In this document: in pieces, positions 1 through 5,571 of the stretch
Position numbering within the stretch: the first letter of the stretch is position 1
Layout: each line of letters begins with the position of its first letter
Assembly (NCBI GenBank): GCA_022837205.1
Contig: JALHEL010000159.1
Span: 1-6,031 of the forward strand
Direction: 5' to 3'
DNA: 6,031 nt
Origin: Leptolinea sp.
GTDB taxonomy: Bacteria > Chloroflexota > Anaerolineae > Anaerolineales > Anaerolineaceae
Program-made: the position numbers and the translations under genes
Notes under the pieces: generated by a model
Seen by the model: the letters and a program-made list of their open reading frames with translations, nothing else
The model's database searches: none
What the model was told of the DNA's origin: nothing

Positions 1-21
1 CGTTATTTTAAATAATTTTTC

Positions 22-28
22 AAAGGAG
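22..28 (+). promoter_or_regulatory. Shine-Dalgarno site of the LOR/SDH gene
   Basis: AAAGGAG lies 6 nt before the ATG at 35, near-ideal spacing. It matters because the reading frame stays open upstream to the window edge, and this site is the main argument for starting the protein at 35. The surrounding 34 bp are very AT-rich, as expected for a leader rather than coding sequence. Confidence 0.8.
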
Positions 29-34
29 AACATC

Positions 35-1153
35 ATGGAATTCACTCTTCCCGTCTATCATGAACCGGATTTTTCTCAGGCGATGTTTGTTCATTCGCCC
101 GATGTAAACACCGAACAAGTGATCAAAGACGGAGTCGCTCCGGATAATTTTCACGGAACTTCTATGTTCCCCGAATATTTTAAAATCAACGGAGAATGGA
201 AGCTTGCGGAAGACAGTCGGATGGATTGTTGCGTAGTGATTCGCGAAAGCGGAAAACTTGAAGTAATTGAACTTCGAAATTTAAAAATCGGAGATCGAGT
301 CATTCTCGGTCGAACGGATCATGCGGAAGAAGGTATATTTCTTCATAATTCCGGCTTTACCGTCACTGAAGAGATAAATGAAAAATTCTTATTTCGGGCA
401 GGCAGAAGCCGTGAAACCGCCTTTTCGAAAGATTATGATTCCCTGTATCATCTGCTGCTCCATGAAAAAGAATTCGGATATATTGTATGGGTGATGGGAC
501 CTGCCTGTGCTTTCGATGCCGATTCTCGAAATGCAATGTCGCAATTGATATGCAACGGTTATGCGCACGGTTTGTTGGCGGGGAATGCTCTGGCGACACA
601 TGATTTAGAAGCCGCTTATTTCGGAACCGCATTAGGTCAAGATATCTATACGCAGGAATCGAAACCGAACGGTCATTATCATCATATCGAATTAATTAAT
701 CGTGTCAGACGCAGCGGTTCGATTCGAAAATTTATCGACGAAAATCAAATCAATAACGGTATTATCGCCTCTTGTATCCGGCGAGAAATTCCGATCGTTC
801 TGACGGGATCCATTCGAGATGACGGTCCGCTTCCGGAAGTGATCGCGGATGTCTATCAGGGGCAAGATGCCATGCGGAACATCATTCGAAAAGCCACAAC
901 CGTGATCTGTTTGGCAACTCAGTTGCATACGATTGCCACCGGCAATATGACGCCCTGTTTTCGAGTGGTAAATGGAAAAGTCCGACCGCTTTATATCTAT
1001 TCCGTCGATATTTCCGAATTTGCATTGAACAAACTGAGCGATCGCGGCAGTCTGACCGCCACCAGCATCGTAACAAATGTGCAGGATTTCGTTGTAATGG
1101 TCTCAAACGGTTTACAAAAAATCGAAGAAAAACCTTTTCAATCATGTTGGTAA
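35..1153 (+). CDS. LOR/SDH-family protein, ornithine cyclodeaminase-like (ArgZ/AgrE C-terminal type)
   Basis: The 372-residue protein matches the LOR/SDH bifunctional-enzyme conserved family (TIGR00300 type). Characterised members are the C-terminal half of cyanobacterial ArgZ/AgrE and an archaeal enzyme, which convert ornithine to proline and ammonia using bound NAD. Visible family blocks are DGVAPDNF (32-39), MDC (63-65), GPA (155-157), AGNALATHD (182-190) followed by FGTALGQD (196-203), GHYHH (213-217), GSIRDDGPLPEVI (258-270), QDAMR (277-281) and ATQLHTIATGN (294-304). No signal peptide or membrane segment is seen, so it is probably cytosolic. There is no arginine dihydrolase domain, so it would act on free ornithine or a relative. 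Only about 30 residues precede the DGVxPDxF block; the family as I recall it usually has a longer N-terminal domain there. The frame is open upstream of 35, so a longer protein is possible, but the strong Shine-Dalgarno site favours this start. The family call is firm; the substrate is inferred. Confidence 0.9.
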   Translation: MEFTLPVYHEPDFSQAMFVHSPDVNTEQVIKDGVAPDNFHGTSMFPEYFKINGEWKLAEDSRMDCCVVIRESGKLEVIELRNLKIGDRVILGRTDHAEEGIFLHNSGFTVTEEINEKFLFRAGRSRETAFSKDYDSLYHLLLHEKEFGYIVWVMGPACAFDADSRNAMSQLICNGYAHGLLAGNALATHDLEAAYFGTALGQDIYTQESKPNGHYHHIELINRVRRSGSIRKFIDENQINNGIIASCIRREIPIVLTGSIRDDGPLPEVIADVYQGQDAMRNIIRKATTVICLATQLHTIATGNMTPCFRVVNGKVRPLYIYSVDISEFALNKLSDRGSLTATSIVTNVQDFVVMVSNGLQKIEEKPFQSCW

Positions 1154-1225
1154 GCCAAGCCGGAGAACGGAAAGTTATTTTAAGCCTCAAGTAGCTTTGT
1201 GCCAAGGTCTCGTAATTTCCGGGCA

Positions 1226-1254
1226 TTTAATCATTCCCTTTTCCGGAATATAAT
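1226..1254 (+). promoter_or_regulatory. Candidate promoter for the ketopantoate reductase-like gene
   Basis: A perfect TATAAT (1249-1254) sits 17 bp after a weak -35-like TTTAAT (1226-1231), inside the 192-bp gap between two + strand genes. Transcription from it would give a leader of roughly 85 nt before the ATG at 1346. The direct repeat TTTCCGG (1216-1222 and 1240-1246) overlaps this region and might be an operator. The rest of the gap (1154-1345) shows no gene and no convincing terminator. The poor -35 keeps confidence low. Confidence 0.35.
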
Positions 1255-1345
1255 GGAGCCATCATTTCGGTTATAGAAAGGCAACAGTCTGAAGGAATTT
1301 TTCATTTCATTATTTGAACACTTTTGACAGGAAACGGAAAAAATT

Positions 1346-2260
1346 ATGGAAATCAAAACAATAACAATCATCGGCCAAGGCGCTCTCGGTATTCTTTTCG
1401 GCAGCCAATTGGCAAAGCACCTTGGGAATCAAAACGTAAGGTTTCTGGCGGATCGAGAACGTATCGATCGATATCAAAAAGAAGGGATTTACTGCAACGG
1501 GGAAAAATGCGATTTTACTTATATCACTCCTGATTTGCAAGGGAATCCGGCTGATTTATTAATTTTTTCCGTCAAATATCCCGCCCTGCCTCAGGCGATT
1601 CGCGATGCTAAAAATCAAGTGGGGGATAAAACAATTATTCTTTCATTGCTGAACGGAATAACCAGTGAACAATTGATCGGCGATACCTACGGTATGGATC
1701 ATCTGCTTTATTGTGTGGCGCAGGGAATGGATGCGACTCGCACAGGAAACCGGCTCGTCTATTCATCAGCAGGTCTACTCGAATTTGGTGAAATCGATAA
1801 TACCTTGAGTGAGAAGGTAAAAGCTGTGGAAACTCTTTTCAAAAAAGCCGATATTCAATACCGCATTCCCGAGGATATGAATCGAATTATGTGGAAAAAG
1901 TTCATGATGAATGTCGGAGTGAATCAAGTGACCGCCGCTTACAATTCCAATTATGGGGCGGTTCAAGCGAAGGGTGAACAAAGGGATACGATGATCGCCG
2001 CCATGCGGGAAGTAATTCAAATCGCCGATCGGAAGGGAATTCACTTAACCGAAGAAGACATTCAATATTGGCTAAATGTACTAGATGGATTTAAACCAGA
2101 ATTAATGCCTTCCATGCGACAGGATACCGCCGCAAAGAGAAAGACAGAAGTAGAACTTTTCTCAGGCGCGATGATCCGAATGGGCAAAGAACTGGACGTT
2201 CCGGTCCCGGTCAACGAAATGCTCTACAAAAAGATTCGGGAAATAGAATCGGCATATTGA
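1346..2260 (+). CDS. Ketopantoate reductase (PanE/ApbA)-family NADP-dependent oxidoreductase
   Basis: At 304 residues the protein has almost the length of E. coli PanE (303), which reduces 2-dehydropantoate to pantoate with NADPH for pantothenate and CoA synthesis. The N-terminal Rossmann domain (about 4-170) carries GQGALG (10-15), SVKYPA with Lys77, and LLNGI with Asn103. The C-terminal helical domain begins near WKKFMMNVGVNQVT (183-196), which supplies the expected catalytic Lys185 with Asn189 and Asn193. PSMRQD (255-260, Ser256) and KTEVE (Glu268) match the substrate-binding Ser and Glu of PanE. All key residues are therefore present. The ATG at 1346 has a GGAAA 5 nt upstream as a modest ribosome site. 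No panB or panC lies nearby, and many genomes hold several paralogues acting on other 2-oxoacids or on opine-like substrates, so the symbol panE is withheld. Confidence 0.92.
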   Translation: MEIKTITIIGQGALGILFGSQLAKHLGNQNVRFLADRERIDRYQKEGIYCNGEKCDFTYITPDLQGNPADLLIFSVKYPALPQAIRDAKNQVGDKTIILSLLNGITSEQLIGDTYGMDHLLYCVAQGMDATRTGNRLVYSSAGLLEFGEIDNTLSEKVKAVETLFKKADIQYRIPEDMNRIMWKKFMMNVGVNQVTAAYNSNYGAVQAKGEQRDTMIAAMREVIQIADRKGIHLTEEDIQYWLNVLDGFKPELMPSMRQDTAAKRKTEVELFSGAMIRMGKELDVPVPVNEMLYKKIREIESAY

Positions 2261-2308
2261 CCGGAGATCAAGAGACGGGTTGAATAACAACATTATAAAG
2301 AACTTGCC

Positions 2309-2337
2309 TTGACCTGCTTACAATCCTGTGTTAAAAT
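2309..2337 (+). promoter_or_regulatory. sigma70-type promoter of tRNA-Asp
   Basis: TTGACC (2309-2314) and TAAAAT (2332-2337) are separated by exactly 17 bp, each one mismatch from consensus. Transcription would start near 2344 and give a 5' leader of about 40 nt before the mature tRNA at 2384. The rest of the 123-bp gap after the reductase stop holds nothing else recognisable. Confidence 0.72.
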
Positions 2338-2383
2338 CCAATCCGTTGAGTTTGGGAAGGCACTTTCAAGCCGGATCGCTCAT

Positions 2384-2456
2384 GGGGGCGTGGTGTAGCG
2401 GCTAACATGCGGCCCTGTCAAGGCCGAGATCGCGGGTTCGAACCCCGTCGCTCCCG
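2384..2456 (+). tRNA. tRNA-Asp (anticodon GTC)
   Basis: A complete 73-nt cloverleaf can be drawn. Acceptor arm 2384-2390 pairs with 2449-2455 (one G.T pair). T8 and G9 follow at 2391-2392. The D stem GTGT (2393-2396) pairs with ACAT (2405-2408). The anticodon stem CGGCC (2410-2414) pairs with GGCCG (2422-2426) around loop CTGTCAA, anticodon GTC at 2417-2419. The T stem GCGGG (2432-2436) pairs with CCCGT (2444-2448) around TTCGAAC. The discriminator is G2456, as expected for Asp. The next bases are CAA, so the CCA tail is not encoded and must be added by tRNA nucleotidyltransferase. It has its own promoter and terminator. Confidence 0.96.
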
Positions 2457-2462
2457 CAACAA

Positions 2463-2508
2463 AAATAAAAAAAGATACAAATCAGTGGGTTTGTATCTTT
2501 TTTTATTT
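2463..2508. terminator. Bidirectional intrinsic terminator
   Basis: A perfect 19-bp inverted repeat (2463-2481 with 2490-2508) encloses an 8-nt loop. The inner core is GATACAAA/TTTGTATC; the outer part is an A run paired with a T run, so either strand ends in a U tract. It starts 6 nt after the tRNA-Asp end on the + strand and lies 24 bp after the SDR stop on the - strand, so it can end both converging units. The core is AT-rich, so efficiency is uncertain, but the position is ideal. Confidence 0.85.
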
Positions 2509-2531
2509 ACCGCTTTTAATTCAGTTACAGA

Positions 2532-3347
2532 TCACCATTTTCCTGTTTCATATAATCCGTCACGTAAATCAGCAAGACCAAGCTGCCAAGCACATTCGTG
2601 CAAATGTTGCGAAAACTCATATGCCAGAATTCTCTGTCCGGTGATGCCGTCAGCCCGCTGCATCCCCAAAAAAACGAAAGCATCCGTTGATACAATGGAA
2701 TCTGTCCATTTTGATTTCTCCTCCGCAGAAAGAAGCTCAAACTCCGATTGAGTTAAACTCGTCGGTTTGATTTGAATATTTTGACTTTTTCCGCCCGGAG
2801 TTATTGTATTTACTGCGATGTTATACGGCATAAGTTCTAATGCAATTGATTTGGAAAAACCTTCTATGGCATGTTTCGTGGCGCAATATATACTTTCCTT
2901 TTCAAAACCTTTCACACCGGCCCCGGAAGAAACATTAATGATGCTTCCCCCTCCTTGTTTTATCATCTGTGGTATCGCCATTTTACACAGAACAATCTGT
3001 GAACGAAGATTGATCTTTATAATTTGATCGATTTCGTCCAAAGAAAGATCAGTAAAAGGTTTTAACATGAGGACTGCTGCATTATTGATCAAGATATCGA
3101 GCTGAGAAAAATGATCGCTTATATATTGAAATATCTCTTTGATTGCGTTTTCTTCGCTGATATCAAAAGCAAATTCGGTGACATTTCCACCTTCTTGACG
3201 AATAATTTCAGCGGTCTGATCAAGCTCGGATTTTGTACGTGCAACCGCAATAACCGATGCACCTTGACGGGCATATGCGATCGCAATTGATCTTCCCCAT
3301 CCGCGACCGGCGCCGGTAATTAATGCGACTTTTTCTTTCAATAACAT
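2532..3347 (-). CDS. Classical short-chain dehydrogenase/reductase (SDR)
   Basis: This 271-residue cytosolic NAD(P)-dependent oxidoreductase should interconvert an alcohol and a ketone. The Rossmann signature TGAGRGWG is at 11-18, Asp62 (FDIS) fits the adenine-ring contact, NNAA is at 88-91, and the active-site residues Asn113, Ser141 (NVSS), Tyr154 and Lys158 (YCATK) are all present, followed by PG at 184-185. Arg15 in the glycine motif and Arg37 after strand 2 suggest NADP(H) preference. Trp17 in the glycine motif is unusual, where Ile or Leu is common. The region after PG (about 186-271) is diverged and ends in a tail rich in aromatics and acidic residues, which should set substrate specificity. 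AGGAG lies 8 nt before the ATG. It starts 30 bp after the DUF362 gene, so the two are almost certainly cotranscribed. The substrate cannot be told from sequence. Confidence 0.95.
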   Translation of the reverse strand: MLLKEKVALITGAGRGWGRSIAIAYARQGASVIAVARTKSELDQTAEIIRQEGGNVTEFAFDISEENAIKEIFQYISDHFSQLDILINNAAVLMLKPFTDLSLDEIDQIIKINLRSQIVLCKMAIPQMIKQGGGSIINVSSGAGVKGFEKESIYCATKHAIEGFSKSIALELMPYNIAVNTITPGGKSQNIQIKPTSLTQSEFELLSAEEKSKWTDSIVSTDAFVFLGMQRADGITGQRILAYEFSQHLHECAWQLGLADLRDGLYETGKW

Positions 3348-3377
3348 TTACCGTTCTCCTATAAATAAATGTACTTT

Positions 3378-4322
3378 CTACAGATCGTTCATAACAGCGA
3401 TGGCAGCCGGATCATTATTATTCTTTTCTCTTGTTGATAAATGCGGTTCCATTTCGATGATCTGATAATCCATTTTTCCCAAACCATGTTTTTGAGCAGT
3501 AGTCAGTGTCTTCATTTCGTCAATCGGTATTTGTATACGGTTTCGCGACGGATATTGTTTTAATATTTTTATTGCCTCGGTATCAATCGCCACCATATCT
3601 CCCGATGCCATCACCACATTGGGATAAACATAATCTCCGCGCCCAGCCCAACCTACGGTTGATCTTCTTCCATCCATGATGATGATGTCCGGTTGAAATG
3701 CCAGATTTATTTCTGCGATCATTTGTTCCGTCTTGTCTTTATCACGATGCATTATCTCCCGGTCTTCAGGAGATAACCATCCCACGCCAAGTTTGATCGC
3801 ACCCGAAAATCGAGCGGAGGAATGACATCGCATATTGGGCAGATAAACTCGGTGAGTCGCTTCATAAATCGTCCGGGGAACATGAATCACCTTCCAGAAA
3901 TCACCGGAAATATCAACCGGAATCCATTCATCTTTTTCAAAATTTATAAAATCAACACCGTATCTTTTCATCACAGGCAGAACTTTTAGTTTTTGAACAA
4001 CGTCTTCGGTCGGCCATGCAGCCCGACCGCACATTTCTCCGACTTTAATATGCAAACCGAAATCGGTCAAAATCTCAAATACCGCTGCTAAAAAATCTAA
4101 TCCTGTCGATAACGGTGTCGGATCGGGACAATTAAAATTCGGCTTCACGATGACAGAGTCGCCGGAACGGAATTTTTTGTTAAGTCCCCCCAAGGTTTCT
4201 ATGGCGGTATATACCGTGTCAACTAAATAATCGCCATTGAAATGAGGTACCTTTACAACCAAAGGTTTATCGTTCTGAATATACGCATTTTCATTTCTTT
4301 TGTTGCGGGGATAAACTTCCAT
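3378..4322 (-). CDS. DUF362-family protein lacking the ferredoxin domain
   Basis: The 314-residue protein matches the DUF362 family, whose reaction I do not know. Recognisable blocks are VIVKPNFN (57-64), VGEMCG (94-99), LPNMRCHSSARFSGAIKLGVG (161-181; conserved-looking Arg165, His167, Lys177), the acidic IIIMDGR (213-219) and SGDMVAIDTEAIKIL (240-254). Many DUF362 proteins carry a 4Fe-4S ferredoxin module with CxxCxxC motifs; here none exists and only Cys65, Cys98 and Cys166 occur. No signal peptide or membrane helix is evident. The ATG at 4322 has only an A-rich GAAAAAGAAA stretch upstream, not a real Shine-Dalgarno, and no better in-frame Met exists before residue 97, so translation may be weak or coupled. 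It lies 132 bp after the deacylase gene, across a hairpin, and 30 bp before the SDR. The family call is good; the function is unknown. Confidence 0.88.
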   Translation of the reverse strand: MEVYPRNKRNENAYIQNDKPLVVKVPHFNGDYLVDTVYTAIETLGGLNKKFRSGDSVIVKPNFNCPDPTPLSTGLDFLAAVFEILTDFGLHIKVGEMCGRAAWPTEDVVQKLKVLPVMKRYGVDFINFEKDEWIPVDISGDFWKVIHVPRTIYEATHRVYLPNMRCHSSARFSGAIKLGVGWLSPEDREIMHRDKDKTEQMIAEINLAFQPDIIIMDGRRSTVGWAGRGDYVYPNVVMASGDMVAIDTEAIKILKQYPSRNRIQIPIDEMKTLTTAQKHGLGKMDYQIIEMEPHLSTREKNNNDPAAIAVMNDL

Positions 4323-4376
4323 ATTTTCTTTTTCTTTATCTAATTTCTCTTTAATTATCGAATGAGATTAAATTAT

Positions 4377-4396
4377 TGATCTTTTATAGAAGATCA
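4377..4396 (-). repeat. 7-bp inverted repeat overlapping the larger hairpin
   Basis: TGATCTT (4377-4383) and AAGATCA (4390-4396) are perfect inverted copies around a 6-nt loop. The last four bases are shared with the arm of the larger hairpin at 4393-4424, so both cannot form completely in one RNA. In the minus-strand transcript it lies between that hairpin and the DUF362 start. Confidence 0.5.
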
Positions 4397-4424
4397 GCTG
4401 CATCTGCAAATAGATGCAGCTGAT
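4393..4424 (-). terminator. 13-bp perfect hairpin after the deacylase gene (possible terminator or attenuator)
   Basis: ATCAGCTGCATCT (4393-4405) and AGATGCAGCTGAT (4412-4424) form a perfect 13-bp stem with a 6-nt loop. In the minus-strand transcript it begins 30 nt after the deacylase stop and 70 nt before the DUF362 start. No U run follows; the sequence is CTTCTATAAAAG. It is therefore a weak candidate for an intrinsic terminator and could instead be an RNA-stability or partial read-through element. The structure is certain; the role is inferred. Confidence 0.55.
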
Positions 4425-4454
4425 TTATCGAATTAAATGATCGCACCATCCGGT

Positions 4455-5474
4455 CTATTTGCTTTTTCCCGCAATCATAAGATCGTTTCGAATCTCATCG
4501 ATCGCCCCGAAGAAACAACACCATTCTCCTTCAATGACGCTGGGACGATAGCGAAGTCCGAATACTTGCCCATCGGCCGGAGCGGTAAGTGTTTCCAGAA
4601 CATCCCCATATAAATTATAGATATGTCCCAGTACAGTGCCTTTCTTAATCATCTCACGAAGCGGCACATCAGCTCCTACAAACAGGCCGCTTGCATTTGC
4701 AAGAAGAGCAATTTGATGACCTCGGTACCATTTATCGGCATAAACACTTTCACCCTCGATCATATGATAATGTTTCATGATATTAATGTATCCATTTACA
4801 TATTTCATGCAGACTTCGACGAATTCTGTTGTCAGACATCGGCAATATCCGCCATGCTCCACTGTCAGTGCGCCTTTTCCCATTCCGGCAAAAACTGAGG
4901 TCGGATTCCCTGTCCCGCCGACATTGCTTGTGAGTGCCAAATCCCATTCAGGTCCCAGTGCTTTTCCCAATTCCAAGCTCTCCGGATTTTCGGGGGCAAA
5001 GAAAGCGCGGCAAAGCATTGAATGATCGCCGCCGGAATGAATTGCCAAATGTAAATCAGCATATTTGGAAGCAATTTCATGAAATGCCCAAGCAACTCTT
5101 TCGGAAGGATATCCATCCGGTTTCCCCGGATAAAATCGATTCATATCATATGAGAAAGCATCTCTCGGATCGCCTCTTCTTCCGTCCATTAATGCTTCAA
5201 CATTCAAAGCAGGTACAAGTACCAATGTGCCGGACATTTTAGCGGGATCCAATTCAGGCCTATCCATTAAAAGCTTAATTGAAAAAGGTCCTTCCGGCTC
5301 ATCACCGTGAGTACTGCCTGTAATCCATAAACATTTTCCTTCATGCAAGCCGCGGTAGACAATGACCGGCAATTCTCTTTCAATTCCATACATATTTTTA
5401 CCGATTGCTATTGCGCCTCTCTTCATTTCGCCAGGCATCACTGAAATATTCCCGATTTTTATTGCTTCGACCAT
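4455..5474 (-). CDS. Zinc-dependent AstE/aspartoacylase/DoeB-like deacylase
   Basis: The 339-residue protein belongs to the succinylglutamate desuccinylase/aspartoacylase family of M14-like zinc hydrolases, which cut amide bonds of N-acyl amino acids. GSTHGDEPEG (53-62) gives zinc ligands His56 and Glu59, MNRFYPG (111-117) the substrate-binding Asn-Arg, HSGG (146-149) the likely third ligand His146 (His142 in DLH is the alternative), and EHGG (206-209) the catalytic Glu206. The C-terminal part (about 265-325), with GTVLGHIYN and APADGQVFG, looks like the small beta-domain of this family. Overall architecture recalls DoeB, the ectoine-pathway N-acetyl-diaminobutyrate deacetylase, but no ectoine gene is present, nor other ast genes, so neither symbol is used. 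The start is the ATG at 5474: GAGGAG lies 8 nt upstream. A TTG at 5495 would add 7 residues, but the ribosome site would then fall inside the coding region. It lies between a hydroxyacid dehydrogenase and DUF362. Confidence 0.93.
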   Translation of the reverse strand: MVEAIKIGNISVMPGEMKRGAIAIGKNMYGIERELPVIVYRGLHEGKCLWITGSTHGDEPEGPFSIKLLMDRPELDPAKMSGTLVLVPALNVEALMDGRRGDPRDAFSYDMNRFYPGKPDGYPSERVAWAFHEIASKYADLHLAIHSGGDHSMLCRAFFAPENPESLELGKALGPEWDLALTSNVGGTGNPTSVFAGMGKGALTVEHGGYCRCLTTEFVEVCMKYVNGYINIMKHYHMIEGESVYADKWYRGHQIALLANASGLFVGADVPLREMIKKGTVLGHIYNLYGDVLETLTAPADGQVFGLRYRPSVIEGEWCCFFGAIDEIRNDLMIAGKSK

Positions 5475-5482
5475 ACTATTTT

Positions 5483-5488
5483 CTCCTC
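5483..5488 (-). promoter_or_regulatory. Shine-Dalgarno site fixing the deacylase start
   Basis: The minus strand reads GAGGAG 8 nt before the ATG at 5474. It overlaps codons 3 to 5 of a possible longer frame opening with TTG at 5495, so it settles the start in favour of the ATG. Confidence 0.85.
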
Positions 5489-5519
5489 TTTTCAATTTTT
5501 AAATATCTTCTTTTTGCAT

Positions 5520-5561
5520 GGAAATCAGATAAGACTTCTTATCTTGTTATGATCTGATTCC
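5520..5561 (-). repeat. Nested inverted repeats between hydroxyacid dehydrogenase and deacylase genes
   Basis: An outer pair, AATCAGAT (5523-5530) with ATCTGATT (5552-5559), extends by GG/CC (5520-5521 with 5560-5561) if A5522 bulges. An inner perfect pair, AGATAAG (5527-5533) with CTTATCT (5538-5544), has a 4-nt loop. The two share bases 5527-5530, so they compete. In the minus-strand transcript the element begins about 11 nt after the dehydrogenase stop and ends about 46 nt before the deacylase ATG. No U run follows, so it is not a standard terminator; the role is unknown. Confidence 0.5.
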
Positions 5562-5571
5562 TTATTTCAAA

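Noticed and set aside
882..1226. Minus-strand open frame of 114 codons across the end of the LOR/SDH gene
   Set aside because: Antisense to a gene with clear family motifs; its own translation has low-complexity Arg-rich character and no recognisable domain.
1154..1240. Terminator after the LOR/SDH gene
   Set aside because: Only 4-bp pairings such as AAGC/GCTT and no T run; nothing convincing.
1324..1329. TTGACA as a -35 element before the PanE-like gene
   Set aside because: It is only 16 bp before the ATG, leaving no room for a -10 and start point ahead of the gene.
2407..2751. Open frame of 114 codons on the + strand after the tRNA
   Set aside because: It starts inside the tRNA-Asp gene, crosses the terminator and then runs antisense to the SDR; no ribosome site and no recognisable protein.
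4386..4410. Minus-strand promoter with TTGCAG and TATAAA for DUF362
   Set aside because: The spacer is only 15 bp and the hexamers fall inside the hairpin arms; the match is too weak to list as a promoter.
4455..5474. Naming the deacylase astE or doeB
   Set aside because: Motifs support the family only; none of the partner genes of the arginine succinyltransferase or ectoine pathways are in the window.
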